Source: Nannocystis punicea
Lineage (GTDB): Bacteria; Myxococcota_A; Polyangia; Nannocystales; Nannocystaceae
Length of the DNA stretch: 64,000 nucleotides
Assembly: GCF_026965555.1 (NCBI RefSeq)
Contig: NZ_CP114040.1
Span: 1-64,000, forward strand
Direction of reading: 5' to 3'
The first letter of the stretch is position 1, and every line of letters starts with the position of its first letter. The position numbers were made by a program, and so were the translations under genes. This document shows positions 53,106 through 61,146 of this stretch, piece after piece. Below the pieces are notes generated by a model, which was not told the DNA's origin, ran no database searches, and saw only the letters and a list, made by a program, of their open reading frames with translations.

Positions 53106-53577
53106 GCGATTGTCTTTCGAGGGGCGGCGAGCGAGCGGGCCGCCGCGAGGCGACGCGTGCATCGGATGATTACCACCGCGCGCCCGCGAGTGGCCAGGAG
53201 GGGCCGAGCGTGGTCGTGTTCGGGTATGGCGGACTCCCGCGGCGAAGAGAACCCGACCAAGGTCGGGGGTCCCGCCTGCTCGTACCCCCGACGAGCGGCC
53301 CGCGGTACAGGCCGCGCTTCGCATCACCAGCAGGGCAGTAGCGAAGCGTCGCAGATCGCTGTCCATCTATTGAGATTTTTTAAAAAAGATCCGCGAGCGC
53401 GAATGGATGCAGTCCGTCTTCGCCGATCGCGCGGGTTCGCGCGAGGTCGCCTGCACTCGCGGAGGGTCGGGGTTTTTGCGGTGCAGCATGCCGCCCCCGG
53501 CCCTGGCTCGTGAGATCGCCCATTCTCGGCGATCCATGTTGCGGTGCAGCAAAGATCGCGGCATGCTGCGGTCCTGC
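53106..53577. promoter_or_regulatory. TGC-rich region upstream of PHB-depolymerase gene
   Basis: The 472-base gap has no supported gene. It contains TTGCGGTGCAGCA twice, at 53476-53488 and 53539-53551 (63 bp apart), and TGC-rich repeats CATGCTGCGGTCCTGCATG ending at the start codon. Clustered TGC/GCA motifs recall the binding sites of PhaR-type PHB-responsive regulators, which would fit the downstream genes. An A/T block (TTTTTTAAAAAA near 53375-53386) lies upstream. Confidence 0.4.
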
Positions 53578-54825
53578 ATGCTCTACGAGCTCCACGACCT
53601 GCAACGCCGCTGGCTGCGACCGATCGCCGGACTCTCCCGGATGAACGCGGACTTGTTGCGGATGGCGCCGGGGGGCCTCGGGCGGCCCGCCGCGGCCGGC
53701 TGGGAGTTGCTGCGGCGCATCACGAAGGACCACCCGCGGCCGGTGTTCGGCATCGACTCGGTCGTCGCCCACGGGCAGACGGTGGCCATCCGTGAAGAGG
53801 TCGTGATGGTCACGCCGTGGTGCCGCCTGGTCCGGTTCGCGCGGCGCAGCGACGACGCGGCGGTCTCCTCGGCCCTGGCCCGCGACCCGCGGGTGCTCCT
53901 GTGCGCCCCGCTGTCCGGCCACTTCGCCACCCTGCTGCGCGACACGGTGCGCTCGCTGGCGGCCGAGCACGACGTCTACGTCACCGATTGGTCCGACGCC
54001 CGCGAGGTGCCGCTGGCCGACGGCTTCTTCGGGCTCGACGATTACGTCCTGCACCTCGAGCGGTTCTTGCGGGCGCTCGGGCCGGCGCGCACGCACATGA
54101 TCGCGGTCTGTCAGCCGGCGGTCCCGGCCCTGGCCGCGGTGGCGCGAATGGCCTCGGCCGGGCAGGAGACGCCGGCTTCGCTGGTGTTGATGGGCGGGCC
54201 GATCGACGGGCGCAGGAGCCCCACGCAGGTCAATCGATTGGCGACCGAGCGGCCGCTGGTGTGGTTCGAGAAGAACCTGGTCCATCGCGTGCCCGCGGGC
54301 TTCCCCGGCGAGGGCCGGCGGGTCTACCCCGGGTTTTTGCAGCTGGCCGCGTTCGTGTCGATGAACCCGCGGCGCCACTTCACGGCCTACCGCGACTACT
54401 GGCTCGACCGCGTGCGCGGGCGCGACGACAAGGCGGCCGCGCACGAGCGCTTCTACGACGAATACAACGCGGTCCTCGACATGGACGCGCTCTACTACCT
54501 CGAGACCGTGCGGCTGGTGTTCCAGGAGCACGCGCTCGCGCGCGGCCGGTGGACCGTCGCCGGCGAGCTGGTGCGCCCGGGCGACATTCGAACCACCGCG
54601 CTGCTGACCGTCGAGGGCGCCGAGGACGACATCACCGGCGCCGGCCAGACCCACGCGGCGCTCGACCTGTGCACCGGCCTCCGCGACAAGCAGCGGTTCA
54701 CCGCCGAGGGCGTGGGTCACTACGGGATCTTCTCCGGCGAGCGCTGGCGCCGATCGGTCTACCCGACGGTCCGCGACTTCGTCCGCGCGCACGACCCCGC
54801 AATCACGAGAGGACAGCTGCCATGA
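53578..54825 (+). CDS. phaZ: intracellular poly(3-hydroxybutyrate) depolymerase
   Basis: A 415-residue protein from ATG 53578 (MLYELHDLQRRWLRP). It matches PhaZ-type intracellular depolymerases: the N-terminal helix with MLYELHD, the core KDHPRPVFGIDS, VLLCAPLSGHFATLLRDTVR, VTDWSDAREVPLADGFFGLDDY, and the nucleophile box AVCQPAVPALA, where Cys replaces Ser as in this family. LLTVEGAEDDITGAGQT and GVGHYGIFSGERWRR supply Asp and His. It hydrolyses stored PHB granules to 3-hydroxybutyrate. The stop overlaps the ATG of the dehydrogenase gene (ATGA), tying hydrolysis to oxidation of the product. Confidence 0.9.
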   Translation: MLYELHDLQRRWLRPIAGLSRMNADLLRMAPGGLGRPAAAGWELLRRITKDHPRPVFGIDSVVAHGQTVAIREEVVMVTPWCRLVRFARRSDDAAVSSALARDPRVLLCAPLSGHFATLLRDTVRSLAAEHDVYVTDWSDAREVPLADGFFGLDDYVLHLERFLRALGPARTHMIAVCQPAVPALAAVARMASAGQETPASLVLMGGPIDGRRSPTQVNRLATERPLVWFEKNLVHRVPAGFPGEGRRVYPGFLQLAAFVSMNPRRHFTAYRDYWLDRVRGRDDKAAAHERFYDEYNAVLDMDALYYLETVRLVFQEHALARGRWTVAGELVRPGDIRTTALLTVEGAEDDITGAGQTHAALDLCTGLRDKQRFTAEGVGHYGIFSGERWRRSVYPTVRDFVRAHDPAITRGQLP

Positions 54826-55610
54826 CTCAATTCTCGGGCAAGACGGCGCTCGTCACCGGCTCGACGAGCGGGATCGGTCTCGGCATCGCCGGCGCCCTGG
54901 CGGCGCGCGGCGCCAACGTGCTGCTCAACGGCTTCGGCGACGTCGACGCCGCCCTGGTGCTGGTCCGCGACGCGGCGGCGGACACCGGCGCCCGCGTGGT
55001 CCACCACGGCGCGGACATGTCGAAGCCGGCCGACATCGAGGCGATGATGCGCTACGCCGACGACGTGTTCGACGGGGTCGACATCCTCGTCAACAACGCG
55101 GGCATCCAGCACGTGGCGCCGGTCGAGGAGTTCCTGCCGGAGCGGTGGGACGCGGTGCTGGCGATCAACCTCAGCTCGGCGTTTCACACCACGCGGCTGG
55201 CGCTGCCGCGGATGCGGGGCAAGGGCTGGGGGCGGATCGTCAACGTCGCCTCGGTGCACGGGCTGGTCGCGTCGGCGTACAAGGCGGCCTACGTGGCGGC
55301 CAAGCACGGCCTGGTCGGGCTGACCAAGGTGGTGGCGCTCGAGACTGCGCGCACCAACATCACCTGCAACGCGGTGTGCCCCGGCTGGGTGCTCACGCCG
55401 CTGGTGCAGGCGCAGGTCGAGGCGCGGGCGCTCTCCGGCGGCCTCGCCCTCGACGACGCCCGCGACGCGCTCCTGGCCGAGAAGCAGCCCTCCGGTCAAT
55501 TCGTCACCCCCGAACAGCTCGCCGAGCTCGTCTGTTTCCTCAGCAGCGACGCGGCCGCGCAGGTCCGCGGCGTCGCCTGGACGATGGACGGCGCCTGGAC
55601 CGCACAATAG
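54822..55610 (+). CDS. 3-hydroxybutyrate dehydrogenase (SDR family)
   Basis: A 262-residue SDR. Motifs: TALVTGSTSGIGLGIAGALA, ILVNNAGIQHVAPVEEF, VNVASVHGLVASAYKAAYVA with catalytic Ser and Tyr, Lys in AAKHGLVGLTKVVALE, and C-terminal QVRGVAWTMDGAWTAQ. The NNAGIQHVAPVEEFPxxxW-like loop and YKAAYVAAKHG are typical of D-3-hydroxybutyrate dehydrogenases (BdhA/HbdH), which make acetoacetate using NAD. The ATG overlaps the depolymerase stop, so the two are translationally coupled. Together they convert PHB to acetoacetate for the acetyl-CoA pool. Confidence 0.9.
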   Translation: MTQFSGKTALVTGSTSGIGLGIAGALAARGANVLLNGFGDVDAALVLVRDAAADTGARVVHHGADMSKPADIEAMMRYADDVFDGVDILVNNAGIQHVAPVEEFLPERWDAVLAINLSSAFHTTRLALPRMRGKGWGRIVNVASVHGLVASAYKAAYVAAKHGLVGLTKVVALETARTNITCNAVCPGWVLTPLVQAQVEARALSGGLALDDARDALLAEKQPSGQFVTPEQLAELVCFLSSDAAAQVRGVAWTMDGAWTAQ

Positions 55611-55635
55611 CACCACCGCAGGAGAGGACCCGGCC

Positions 55636-56991
55636 ATGCATCGATTCGCCCCGCTCTTCATCACCGCCGCCGCCGTCGGCATGTTCCTGGGCCCCGCGCC
55701 CGCCGCCGCCGACGGCGTGTGGTCGTCGCGCACCGTCGCAGGGATGACGACGTATGTGTATACCCCGTCGACCGCGGGCGTGGTCGGCGAGGGCCGCAGC
55801 CTGCTGATCGCGCTGCACGGCTGCGCGCAGTCGGCGACCGTGTTCCGCGACCTCGGCAACTGGGCCGCCGCGGCCGAGGCCTACGGGATGGTGGTGGCGG
55901 TCCCCGGCGCGCCGAACGGCGGGGTGCTGCTCGGCTGCTGGGATTATTTCGGCGGCAATCATACGCGCACGCAGGGGCACGCGGGGGCGCTGCTGCAATT
56001 GGCCGCGAACCTCACGGCCGACCAGGCGCTGGACGTCGATCCGGCGCAGGTCTACGTCGCCGGCCTGTCGTCGGGCGGCGGCATGGCGATGGTGATGGGC
56101 TGCGTGGCGCCCGACGTGTTCGCCGGGGTGGGCATCGACGCGGGGCCGAGCGTAGGCACCAGTTCGTCGCAGATCGGCTCGGTGTCGACGTCGCAGCAGG
56201 CGGCGAGCTCGCTGTGCACGAACCTGGCCGGCACGCACGCGGGCTCGTTCTCGACCCAGCTGACGTCGGTGCTCGCGGGCACCAATGATTACGTGGTCGC
56301 CCAGGGCTACGCCGACCTCAACGCGAAGGTGATGGCCCAGCTGTACGGGGCGGCGCCGGCGGGCGGCTTCAGCGTGGCCGACCTCGAGGGCTATCAGCCG
56401 TCCGGCACCGGCTCGCTGTGGGCCGACGCCGACGGCCCGCGGGTCTCGCAGATCCGCGCGACCGGGCTGGCCCACGCGTGGCCGACCGGCAGCGGCTCGG
56501 GGGCCGACAAGTCGTACGTGTCGCCGAAGCACGTCAACTACGCGTGGTACCTCGCGGACTTTTTTACGACCAACAACCGCCGCGTGTGTCCCGACTGCGG
56601 CGGAAATAGTGACACCGGGAATGGCGAGACCGGGGGCGAGACCGGGAATGGCGAGACCGGCGGCGAGACCGGGAATGGTGAGACCGGGGGCGAGACCGGG
56701 AATGGCGAGACCGGGAGCGACGACACCGGCAACGCCGACACCGGCGGCGGTGACACCGGGGTCGAGCCGTGCACGCCGTCGACGCCGTACGTGCAGGTCG
56801 TGACCGCGACGATCACCGGGCACCTGTCGCGCTTCGCCAGCTACCCGCACGGCTACGGCACGGCGGACGCGACCTACACCTCGCTGTTCGCCAAGTACGG
56901 CATGTCGACCGCGTTCCCGCTGTATCAGGGGACCGACGGCAAGTGGTACGCCGACCCCGCGAAGGTGCCGGGGGCGGTGAGCTGCCCCTGA
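55636..56991 (+). CDS. secreted PHB-depolymerase-type esterase
   Basis: A 451-residue protein with a signal peptide (LFITAAAVGMFLGPAPAAADG). The catalytic domain (residues about 25-310) belongs to the Esterase_PHB family: LLIALHGCAQSATVFRDLGN as oxyanion region, WDYFGGNHTRTQGH, nucleophile box YVAGLSSGGGMAMVM, and a C-terminal His in HAWPTGSGSGADKSY. A linker of 9-residue repeats (NGETGGETG units, about 325-365) leads to a ~70-residue C-terminal module (YVQVVTATITGHLSRF ... YADPAKVPGAVSC) that could bind the polymer surface. It degrades extracellular polyester or related esters. It lies 25 nt after the dehydrogenase gene, probably in the same operon. Confidence 0.87.
   Translation: MHRFAPLFITAAAVGMFLGPAPAAADGVWSSRTVAGMTTYVYTPSTAGVVGEGRSLLIALHGCAQSATVFRDLGNWAAAAEAYGMVVAVPGAPNGGVLLGCWDYFGGNHTRTQGHAGALLQLAANLTADQALDVDPAQVYVAGLSSGGGMAMVMGCVAPDVFAGVGIDAGPSVGTSSSQIGSVSTSQQAASSLCTNLAGTHAGSFSTQLTSVLAGTNDYVVAQGYADLNAKVMAQLYGAAPAGGFSVADLEGYQPSGTGSLWADADGPRVSQIRATGLAHAWPTGSGSGADKSYVSPKHVNYAWYLADFFTTNNRRVCPDCGGNSDTGNGETGGETGNGETGGETGNGETGGETGNGETGSDDTGNADTGGGDTGVEPCTPSTPYVQVVTATITGHLSRFASYPHGYGTADATYTSLFAKYGMSTAFPLYQGTDGKWYADPAKVPGAVSCP
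56607..56720 (+). repeat. 27-bp tandem repeats encoding a Gly/Glu/Thr linker
   Basis: About four copies of a 27-bp unit encode NGETGGETG in the linker between the catalytic and C-terminal domains of the esterase. Copies are nearly identical in DNA, so the linker length may vary between strains by slippage. Confidence 0.8.
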
Positions 56992-57016
56992 CGAATGCCG
57001 CGACGCGTGGAGGTTC

Positions 57017-57051
57017 CCGGGCCCTCGAATCGCAAGGACGCGAGGGCCCGG
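57017..57051. terminator. bidirectional hairpin terminator
   Basis: Inverted arms CCGGGCCCTCG (57017-57027) and its complement (57041-57051) form an 11-bp GC-rich stem with a 13-nt loop in the 70-nt gap between the secreted esterase gene and the convergent lipoprotein hydrolase gene. Confidence 0.7.
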
Positions 57052-57060
57052 CGATTCGCG

Positions 57061-58947
57061 TCAGAACGCGAGCGACTCGGCGTCGAGGACGTCGTCGGCT
57101 GGATCGGTCGCCAGGGTCTTGCCGGGCGGCGCGGGGATCTGGTTCTCGACCCAGTCGACCAGGTAGAGGAACGCGCGCTCGGCGTAGGGCTGAACGATGA
57201 CGAAGCGGTCGGCCGCGCCCTCCTCGCCGATCGTGCCGTCGAAGTCGAAGTCGAGGCCGGTGCCGTCGCTGTGGGCGTCGACGTGGCCGCCGTGCGACAC
57301 CACGTAGAGGCGGTGCTGCGACGGCGTGCCGAACGCGGACACCGCCGCGCGGTAGCTGAGCGCGTGGGCGCCGAAGGCGTTGAGGCCGTCGGCGTCGCCG
57401 TGCACGCTGATCAGCGGGACGGAGAACTCGCCGGTGGTCGCGTTGGCCAGCGCCCACTGCACGTGCTCCTCGGTGAAGCCGCCGTCCTGCGCCTGCTCGA
57501 GCCAGGCGTACATCGCCGGCGGCTCGTCGTTCGGCCCGGTGTAGCAGGAGTAGGCGGCGGACTCGGCGGCGTCGTGGCCCATCAGCTCGGCGCGGAACAC
57601 GTAGCCGGTGAAGTTGTAGTAACCGACGCCCTTGTACTGCGGCAGGCCGAAGCCCTTGAGGTAATCGAAGGCGGTGTTGTAGGCGCCCCAGATCGGCGCC
57701 GAGGCCGGGTCGAAGCCGGCGGCCTGCATCGCGGCCTGCGCGTTCGAGTACGGCGGGATCTGGGCGTAGTTGGCCGGCGTCGTCTCGGTCAGCGGATCGT
57801 AGGCGTAGCGCATCGTCATGGCCGCCGCCTCGTTGGTGCGGATCAGTTGGTCGCCCGCGGCCAGCTCGGCCGGGGTCACCACGTCGTCGGCGTCCTGGTC
57901 GAGCACGCGCGCGTCGGGCCAGTAGACGCCGGCCCAGTCGAGGCCGCCGGCGAACACCGCGGGCTCGCCCTCGAGCACGCGCAGGCGGTCGAGCTCGAGC
58001 GCGCGGCGGACCTGATAGCCGCCGTTCGACAGGCCGGCCGCGTACACGGCCGCGGGCGCCTCGCCGTAGGCGGCGGTCAGGCGCTCGCCGGCCCACTGCC
58101 CGAGGTCGAGCAGCATGGTGCCCCAGTGTTGCGACGGGTGCAGCTTGTTGAGCATGGTCGCGTTGCCGTCGAGGCCGCCGTTGGTCATGCCCTTGTTGCC
58201 GACCACCACGGCGTAGCCGCGCGAGACCAGCCACGCCAGCAGGACGCCGTGGCTCGACCACTCGTTGCGCGTGCCCGGCGTGCCGAGCACCACCAGGCGG
58301 CCGTTGTAGTCGGTCGGCACCGCCAGCACGATCTCCTGCGTGCGCTCCTCGATCGTCAGCGCGCCGGTGACCTCGACGCCGGGGGTCTCGCTGGTCGGCA
58401 CCCGCTGCGCGCTGTGCAGCACGCTCGCCTTCATCGCGTCGACCTTCTTCTGCTCGGCCGGCGGGAGGGCGTTGTACTCGGCGCTGCCCTTGACGAGCCC
58501 CCAGTAGGTGCTGTGCTCGATGCCGCCGTCGCCGCCGCCGAGCCAGTCGACGCGCACGCCGCCGTCGAGGCCGACCACCAGCGCGTCGAGGTCCGGCGGC
58601 AGGTCGCCGGTCGTGCTGGTGGAGTCGCTGGTCATGGTGTCGGGCTCGGTCGAGCTCGACGTCGTGGTCTCGCCGGTGGTCGTCGTCGTGGTGTCGATCG
58701 GCTCACCGGTGGTCGTCGTGGTGTCGACGGGCTCGCCGGTGGTGGTGGTATCGCCGGTGGTGGTCGGCTCGCCGGTGGTCGGCGGCGTGACCGTGGTGTC
58801 GGTCGTCGTCGTCGTCGTCGTGTCGGCGTCGGTGCCGGTCGAGGTGTCGGTGCCGGTCGAGGTGTCGGTGTCGGTGGTCGTGACCGCCGCGTCGCCGCAG
58901 GCGACCAGCAAGGCGAAGGAAGTCGGAAGCGCGCTGCGAATGTGCAT
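57061..58947 (-). CDS. lipoprotein alpha/beta hydrolase, possibly 3-hydroxybutyrate oligomer hydrolase
   Basis: A 628-residue protein starting at ATG 58947 (MHIRSALPTSFALLVACG), a lipoprotein signal with Cys at the lipobox; the longer upstream frame is not protein-like. A very long Thr/Glu/Pro linker (residues about 20-120) precedes the globular part. That part has an alpha/beta hydrolase core: YNGRLVVLGTPGTRNEWSSH, VSRGYAVVVGNKGMTNGG, nucleophile elbow VYAAGLSNGGYQVRRALE, VPLISVHGDADGLNAFGA with the acid, and HRLYVVSHGGHVDAHSD with the His. Size and the GTPGTRN region fit secreted oligomer hydrolases that finish PHB breakdown, and the neighbouring PHB genes support this; tannase-like esterase is an alternative. 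Confidence 0.65.
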   Translation of the reverse strand: MHIRSALPTSFALLVACGDAAVTTTDTDTSTGTDTSTGTDADTTTTTTTDTTVTPPTTGEPTTTGDTTTTGEPVDTTTTTGEPIDTTTTTTGETTTSSSTEPDTMTSDSTSTTGDLPPDLDALVVGLDGGVRVDWLGGGDGGIEHSTYWGLVKGSAEYNALPPAEQKKVDAMKASVLHSAQRVPTSETPGVEVTGALTIEERTQEIVLAVPTDYNGRLVVLGTPGTRNEWSSHGVLLAWLVSRGYAVVVGNKGMTNGGLDGNATMLNKLHPSQHWGTMLLDLGQWAGERLTAAYGEAPAAVYAAGLSNGGYQVRRALELDRLRVLEGEPAVFAGGLDWAGVYWPDARVLDQDADDVVTPAELAAGDQLIRTNEAAAMTMRYAYDPLTETTPANYAQIPPYSNAQAAMQAAGFDPASAPIWGAYNTAFDYLKGFGLPQYKGVGYYNFTGYVFRAELMGHDAAESAAYSCYTGPNDEPPAMYAWLEQAQDGGFTEEHVQWALANATTGEFSVPLISVHGDADGLNAFGAHALSYRAAVSAFGTPSQHRLYVVSHGGHVDAHSDGTGLDFDFDGTIGEEGAADRFVIVQPYAERAFLYLVDWVENQIPAPPGKTLATDPADDVLDAESLAF

Positions 58948-59463
58948 AGCGGAGCAGACCACATGGACCCGTGAAAGCAAAGCGCATAAAACCTGGGGCG
59001 CGTGGCCCGCTGCGGCAATCACCGCAGCGGCGATCGCTCGCGCGAGCGATGCGACGAGTTCGAAGCAGCCCCGGCGCGATCGCCCTCGCAGACTCGTTAA
59101 AAAAAGGAGGCGGCGGGTCGAGAGATATGTCCCTTCGGACAGAGGTAGCGCGAATTCGGCCTGGGCGGCGATTTTGCGAGCGGAGGGCTCGGCGGCGGTG
59201 CGAGGTGAACGACCGCGCGAGCGAGCTCGGGGAATCACTGCACCGCGCCGCGTGCCCCGTTGAAACGAGTTTCACCGCGATCGACGCGGCTGCGTCGCGG
59301 CGAGCGTTCGCGCGAGCGAGCTCGTGAAAAACCCTGCGCGGAGATTTTCACGCCGGAGCGGGGAATGTCATGAGCGATTAAATCGCAGCAGCGACGTGGC
59401 GCGGCGCACAGGCGTGACCGCGTGGGTCGGCGGGTCGCCGCGGACTCGCGTATGGTCCGCGCC
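58948..59463. other. divergent promoter region, lipoprotein hydrolase and HMG-CoA synthase
   Basis: No gene is supported in this 516-base gap. It contains an A-rich run (AAAAAAAGGAGG near 59099-59110), a degenerate palindrome ATGTCC...GGACA at 59127-59141, and a 15-bp direct repeat GCGCGAGCGAGCTCG at 59215-59229 and 59310-59324, 95 bp apart. These may be regulator sites, but no promoter can be fixed. Confidence 0.4.
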
Positions 59464-60945
59464 ATGTCCGAAGTCCTCGCCGCTGCGAATCCCGGCCTCT
59501 CGGGGCTCTCGTTGTACGTACCACGGCCGCGCGTCCCGCTGGCCGCGTTCGCCGAATGGACGGGCGCCGATCCGGGCAAGCTCGCGGCGGTGGTCGGCGA
59601 CGCGTTCCGCGTGCCGCAACCCGACGAGGACGTCTATACGATGGCGGCCGCGGCGGTGCTGCGGCTGTTGCAGCAGCACGACGTCGACCCGGCGCGCGTC
59701 GGCATGCTCGCGCTCGGCACCGAGTCGAGCCTCGACAACGCCGTCGGCGCGGTGATCGTGCGCGGCATGGTCGACGACGCGCTGCGCCGCGCGGGGCGGG
59801 CTCCGCTGCCGCGCGACGTCGAGGTGCCGGAGGTCAAGCACGCCTGCCTTGGGGGCATGTACGCGCTCAAGAGCGCGCTGCGCTACGTGCAGACCGACGG
59901 CGCAGAGCGGGTCGCGGTGGTCGTCGCCGCCGACATCGCCCAGTACGAGCGCGGCAGCTCGGGCGAGCCGACCCAGGGCGCGGGGGCGGTGGCGATGCTG
60001 GTCGAGCCGCGGGCCCGACTGCTCGCGCTCGACCTGCGCGCCGCGGGCAGCTCGTCCGACGAGCGCGGCTGGGATTTTCGTAAACCCGTCGCGCGCCACT
60101 TCATGGCGGAGTACCCCGAGAGCTGCCGCGGCGAGCGCGACTTCCCGGTGTTCAACGGCAAGTACTCGACGGTGTGTTACGTCGAGGCGGTGGTGCGGGC
60201 GCTGCAATCGGCGCACGCGCGCGGCGGCGGCGATCCGCGATCGCTGCTGGGCGAGCCGGCGGCGCTGCTGCTGCACCGGCCCTACGATCGCATGCCGGTC
60301 GCGGCGCTCGGGGCCGCGTGGGTGTGGGCGTGCGTGCGGGCCGGCGATCGCGAGGCGCTCGGCGCTGCGTGCCACGCGGCCGACGTCGGCTTCGACGCTC
60401 TGGTCGCCGAGCTCGGCGGGGACAGCAGCGCTCGATACGGCGTGCTCGCTCATGGGCCCGAGTTCGATCCGCTCGCGCGCACCCAGGCGGTCGCGCGGCA
60501 GCTCGGCAAGGACGAGGCCTTCGCGCGCGTGCTGGCGGCGACCCGGCCCGGCCGCGCGCTGGTCCGGCAGCTCGGCAACCTCTACACCGCGTCGCTGCCG
60601 GCGTGGATCGCCGCGGCCTTCGCCGACGCCCACGCGCGCGCGCTCGAGTGGGACGGCGCGGCGGTGACGCTGGTCGGCTACGGCAGCGGCGACGCGGCCG
60701 AGGTGTGGTCGGGCCGCGTCGCCCCCGGCTGGCGCGAGGCCGCCGGGCGCAGCGACGTCGCCGGAGCGCTCACCGGCGCGATCGACCTCGGGCGCGAGGA
60801 GTACGAGGCGCTGCACGAGCGCCGCGCGCCCGCCCGCGAGCTGCCGCCGCCGGGTCCGTTCGCGATCGCGGGCCGCGGCCGCACGTACGGGCGCGACTGG
60901 CAGGACGTCGGGGTGGCGCACTACCGCGTGGTCGAGGCCGGCTGA
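59464..60945 (+). CDS. mvaS: hydroxymethylglutaryl-CoA synthase
   Basis: A 493-residue thiolase-fold enzyme that condenses acetoacetyl-CoA and acetyl-CoA to HMG-CoA, the second step of the mevalonate pathway. Catalytic residues are seen: Glu87 in LALGTESSLDNAVG, Cys128 in VKHACLGGMYALKSAL and His271 in LLHRPYDRMPVAA; the GNLYTASLPAWIAAA stretch is also diagnostic. The start ATG 59464 removes 14 unlikely residues of the longer frame. Myxobacteria use the mevalonate route for isoprenoids, and HMG-CoA-synthase-like enzymes also work in leucine-type and polyketide branching pathways; the lack of nearby acyl carrier proteins favours the mevalonate role. Acetoacetate from the neighbouring PHB genes could feed it. 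Confidence 0.88.
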   Translation: MSEVLAAANPGLSGLSLYVPRPRVPLAAFAEWTGADPGKLAAVVGDAFRVPQPDEDVYTMAAAAVLRLLQQHDVDPARVGMLALGTESSLDNAVGAVIVRGMVDDALRRAGRAPLPRDVEVPEVKHACLGGMYALKSALRYVQTDGAERVAVVVAADIAQYERGSSGEPTQGAGAVAMLVEPRARLLALDLRAAGSSSDERGWDFRKPVARHFMAEYPESCRGERDFPVFNGKYSTVCYVEAVVRALQSAHARGGGDPRSLLGEPAALLLHRPYDRMPVAALGAAWVWACVRAGDREALGAACHAADVGFDALVAELGGDSSARYGVLAHGPEFDPLARTQAVARQLGKDEAFARVLAATRPGRALVRQLGNLYTASLPAWIAAAFADAHARALEWDGAAVTLVGYGSGDAAEVWSGRVAPGWREAAGRSDVAGALTGAIDLGREEYEALHERRAPARELPPPGPFAIAGRGRTYGRDWQDVGVAHYRVVEAG

Positions 60946-60950
60946 TTTTC

Positions 60951-61099
60951 AGGACATGTCGGAGCTCGTCTGCGGCGCCTGAAGGTTCTGGAGATGTCTC
61001 AATAAGCATGTCCTAAAGGACATGCCGGAGCTCGCCTGCGGCGTCTGAAGGTTCTTCATATGTCTCGATAAGCATGTCCTCAAGGAGATGTCACCCGCG
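60951..61099. repeat. 66-bp tandem repeats with ATGTCC/GGACAT palindromes
   Basis: AGGACATG(T/C)C at 60951 and 61017, and AGGAGATGTC at 61083, mark a 66-bp period. Each junction carries CATGTCCT followed within 2 nt by its inverse (perfect at 61007-61024; degenerate at 61073-61090). The array starts 5 nt after the HMG-CoA synthase stop and occupies most of the gap to the convergent MYXO-CTERM gene. Another palindrome, AGGACATGTTCCT, lies at 61136-61148 over that gene's stop. A termination or retention role is plausible. Confidence 0.8.
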
Positions 61100-61146
61100 G
61101 TCGCCGGCCGCGGGACACGAGCGGATATGGCGACAAGGACATGTTC

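Noticed and set aside
56995..58974. 659-residue plus-strand frame opposite the lipoprotein hydrolase gene
   Set aside because: The minus strand has a lipobox, a Ser-Asp-His hydrolase core and the expected linker; the plus frame is Val/Arg/Gly-rich noise.
59464..60945. Polyketide beta-branching HMG-CoA-synthase-like enzyme
   Set aside because: No acyl carrier protein, enoyl-CoA hydratase pair or polyketide synthase gene is nearby; a mevalonate role is simpler.
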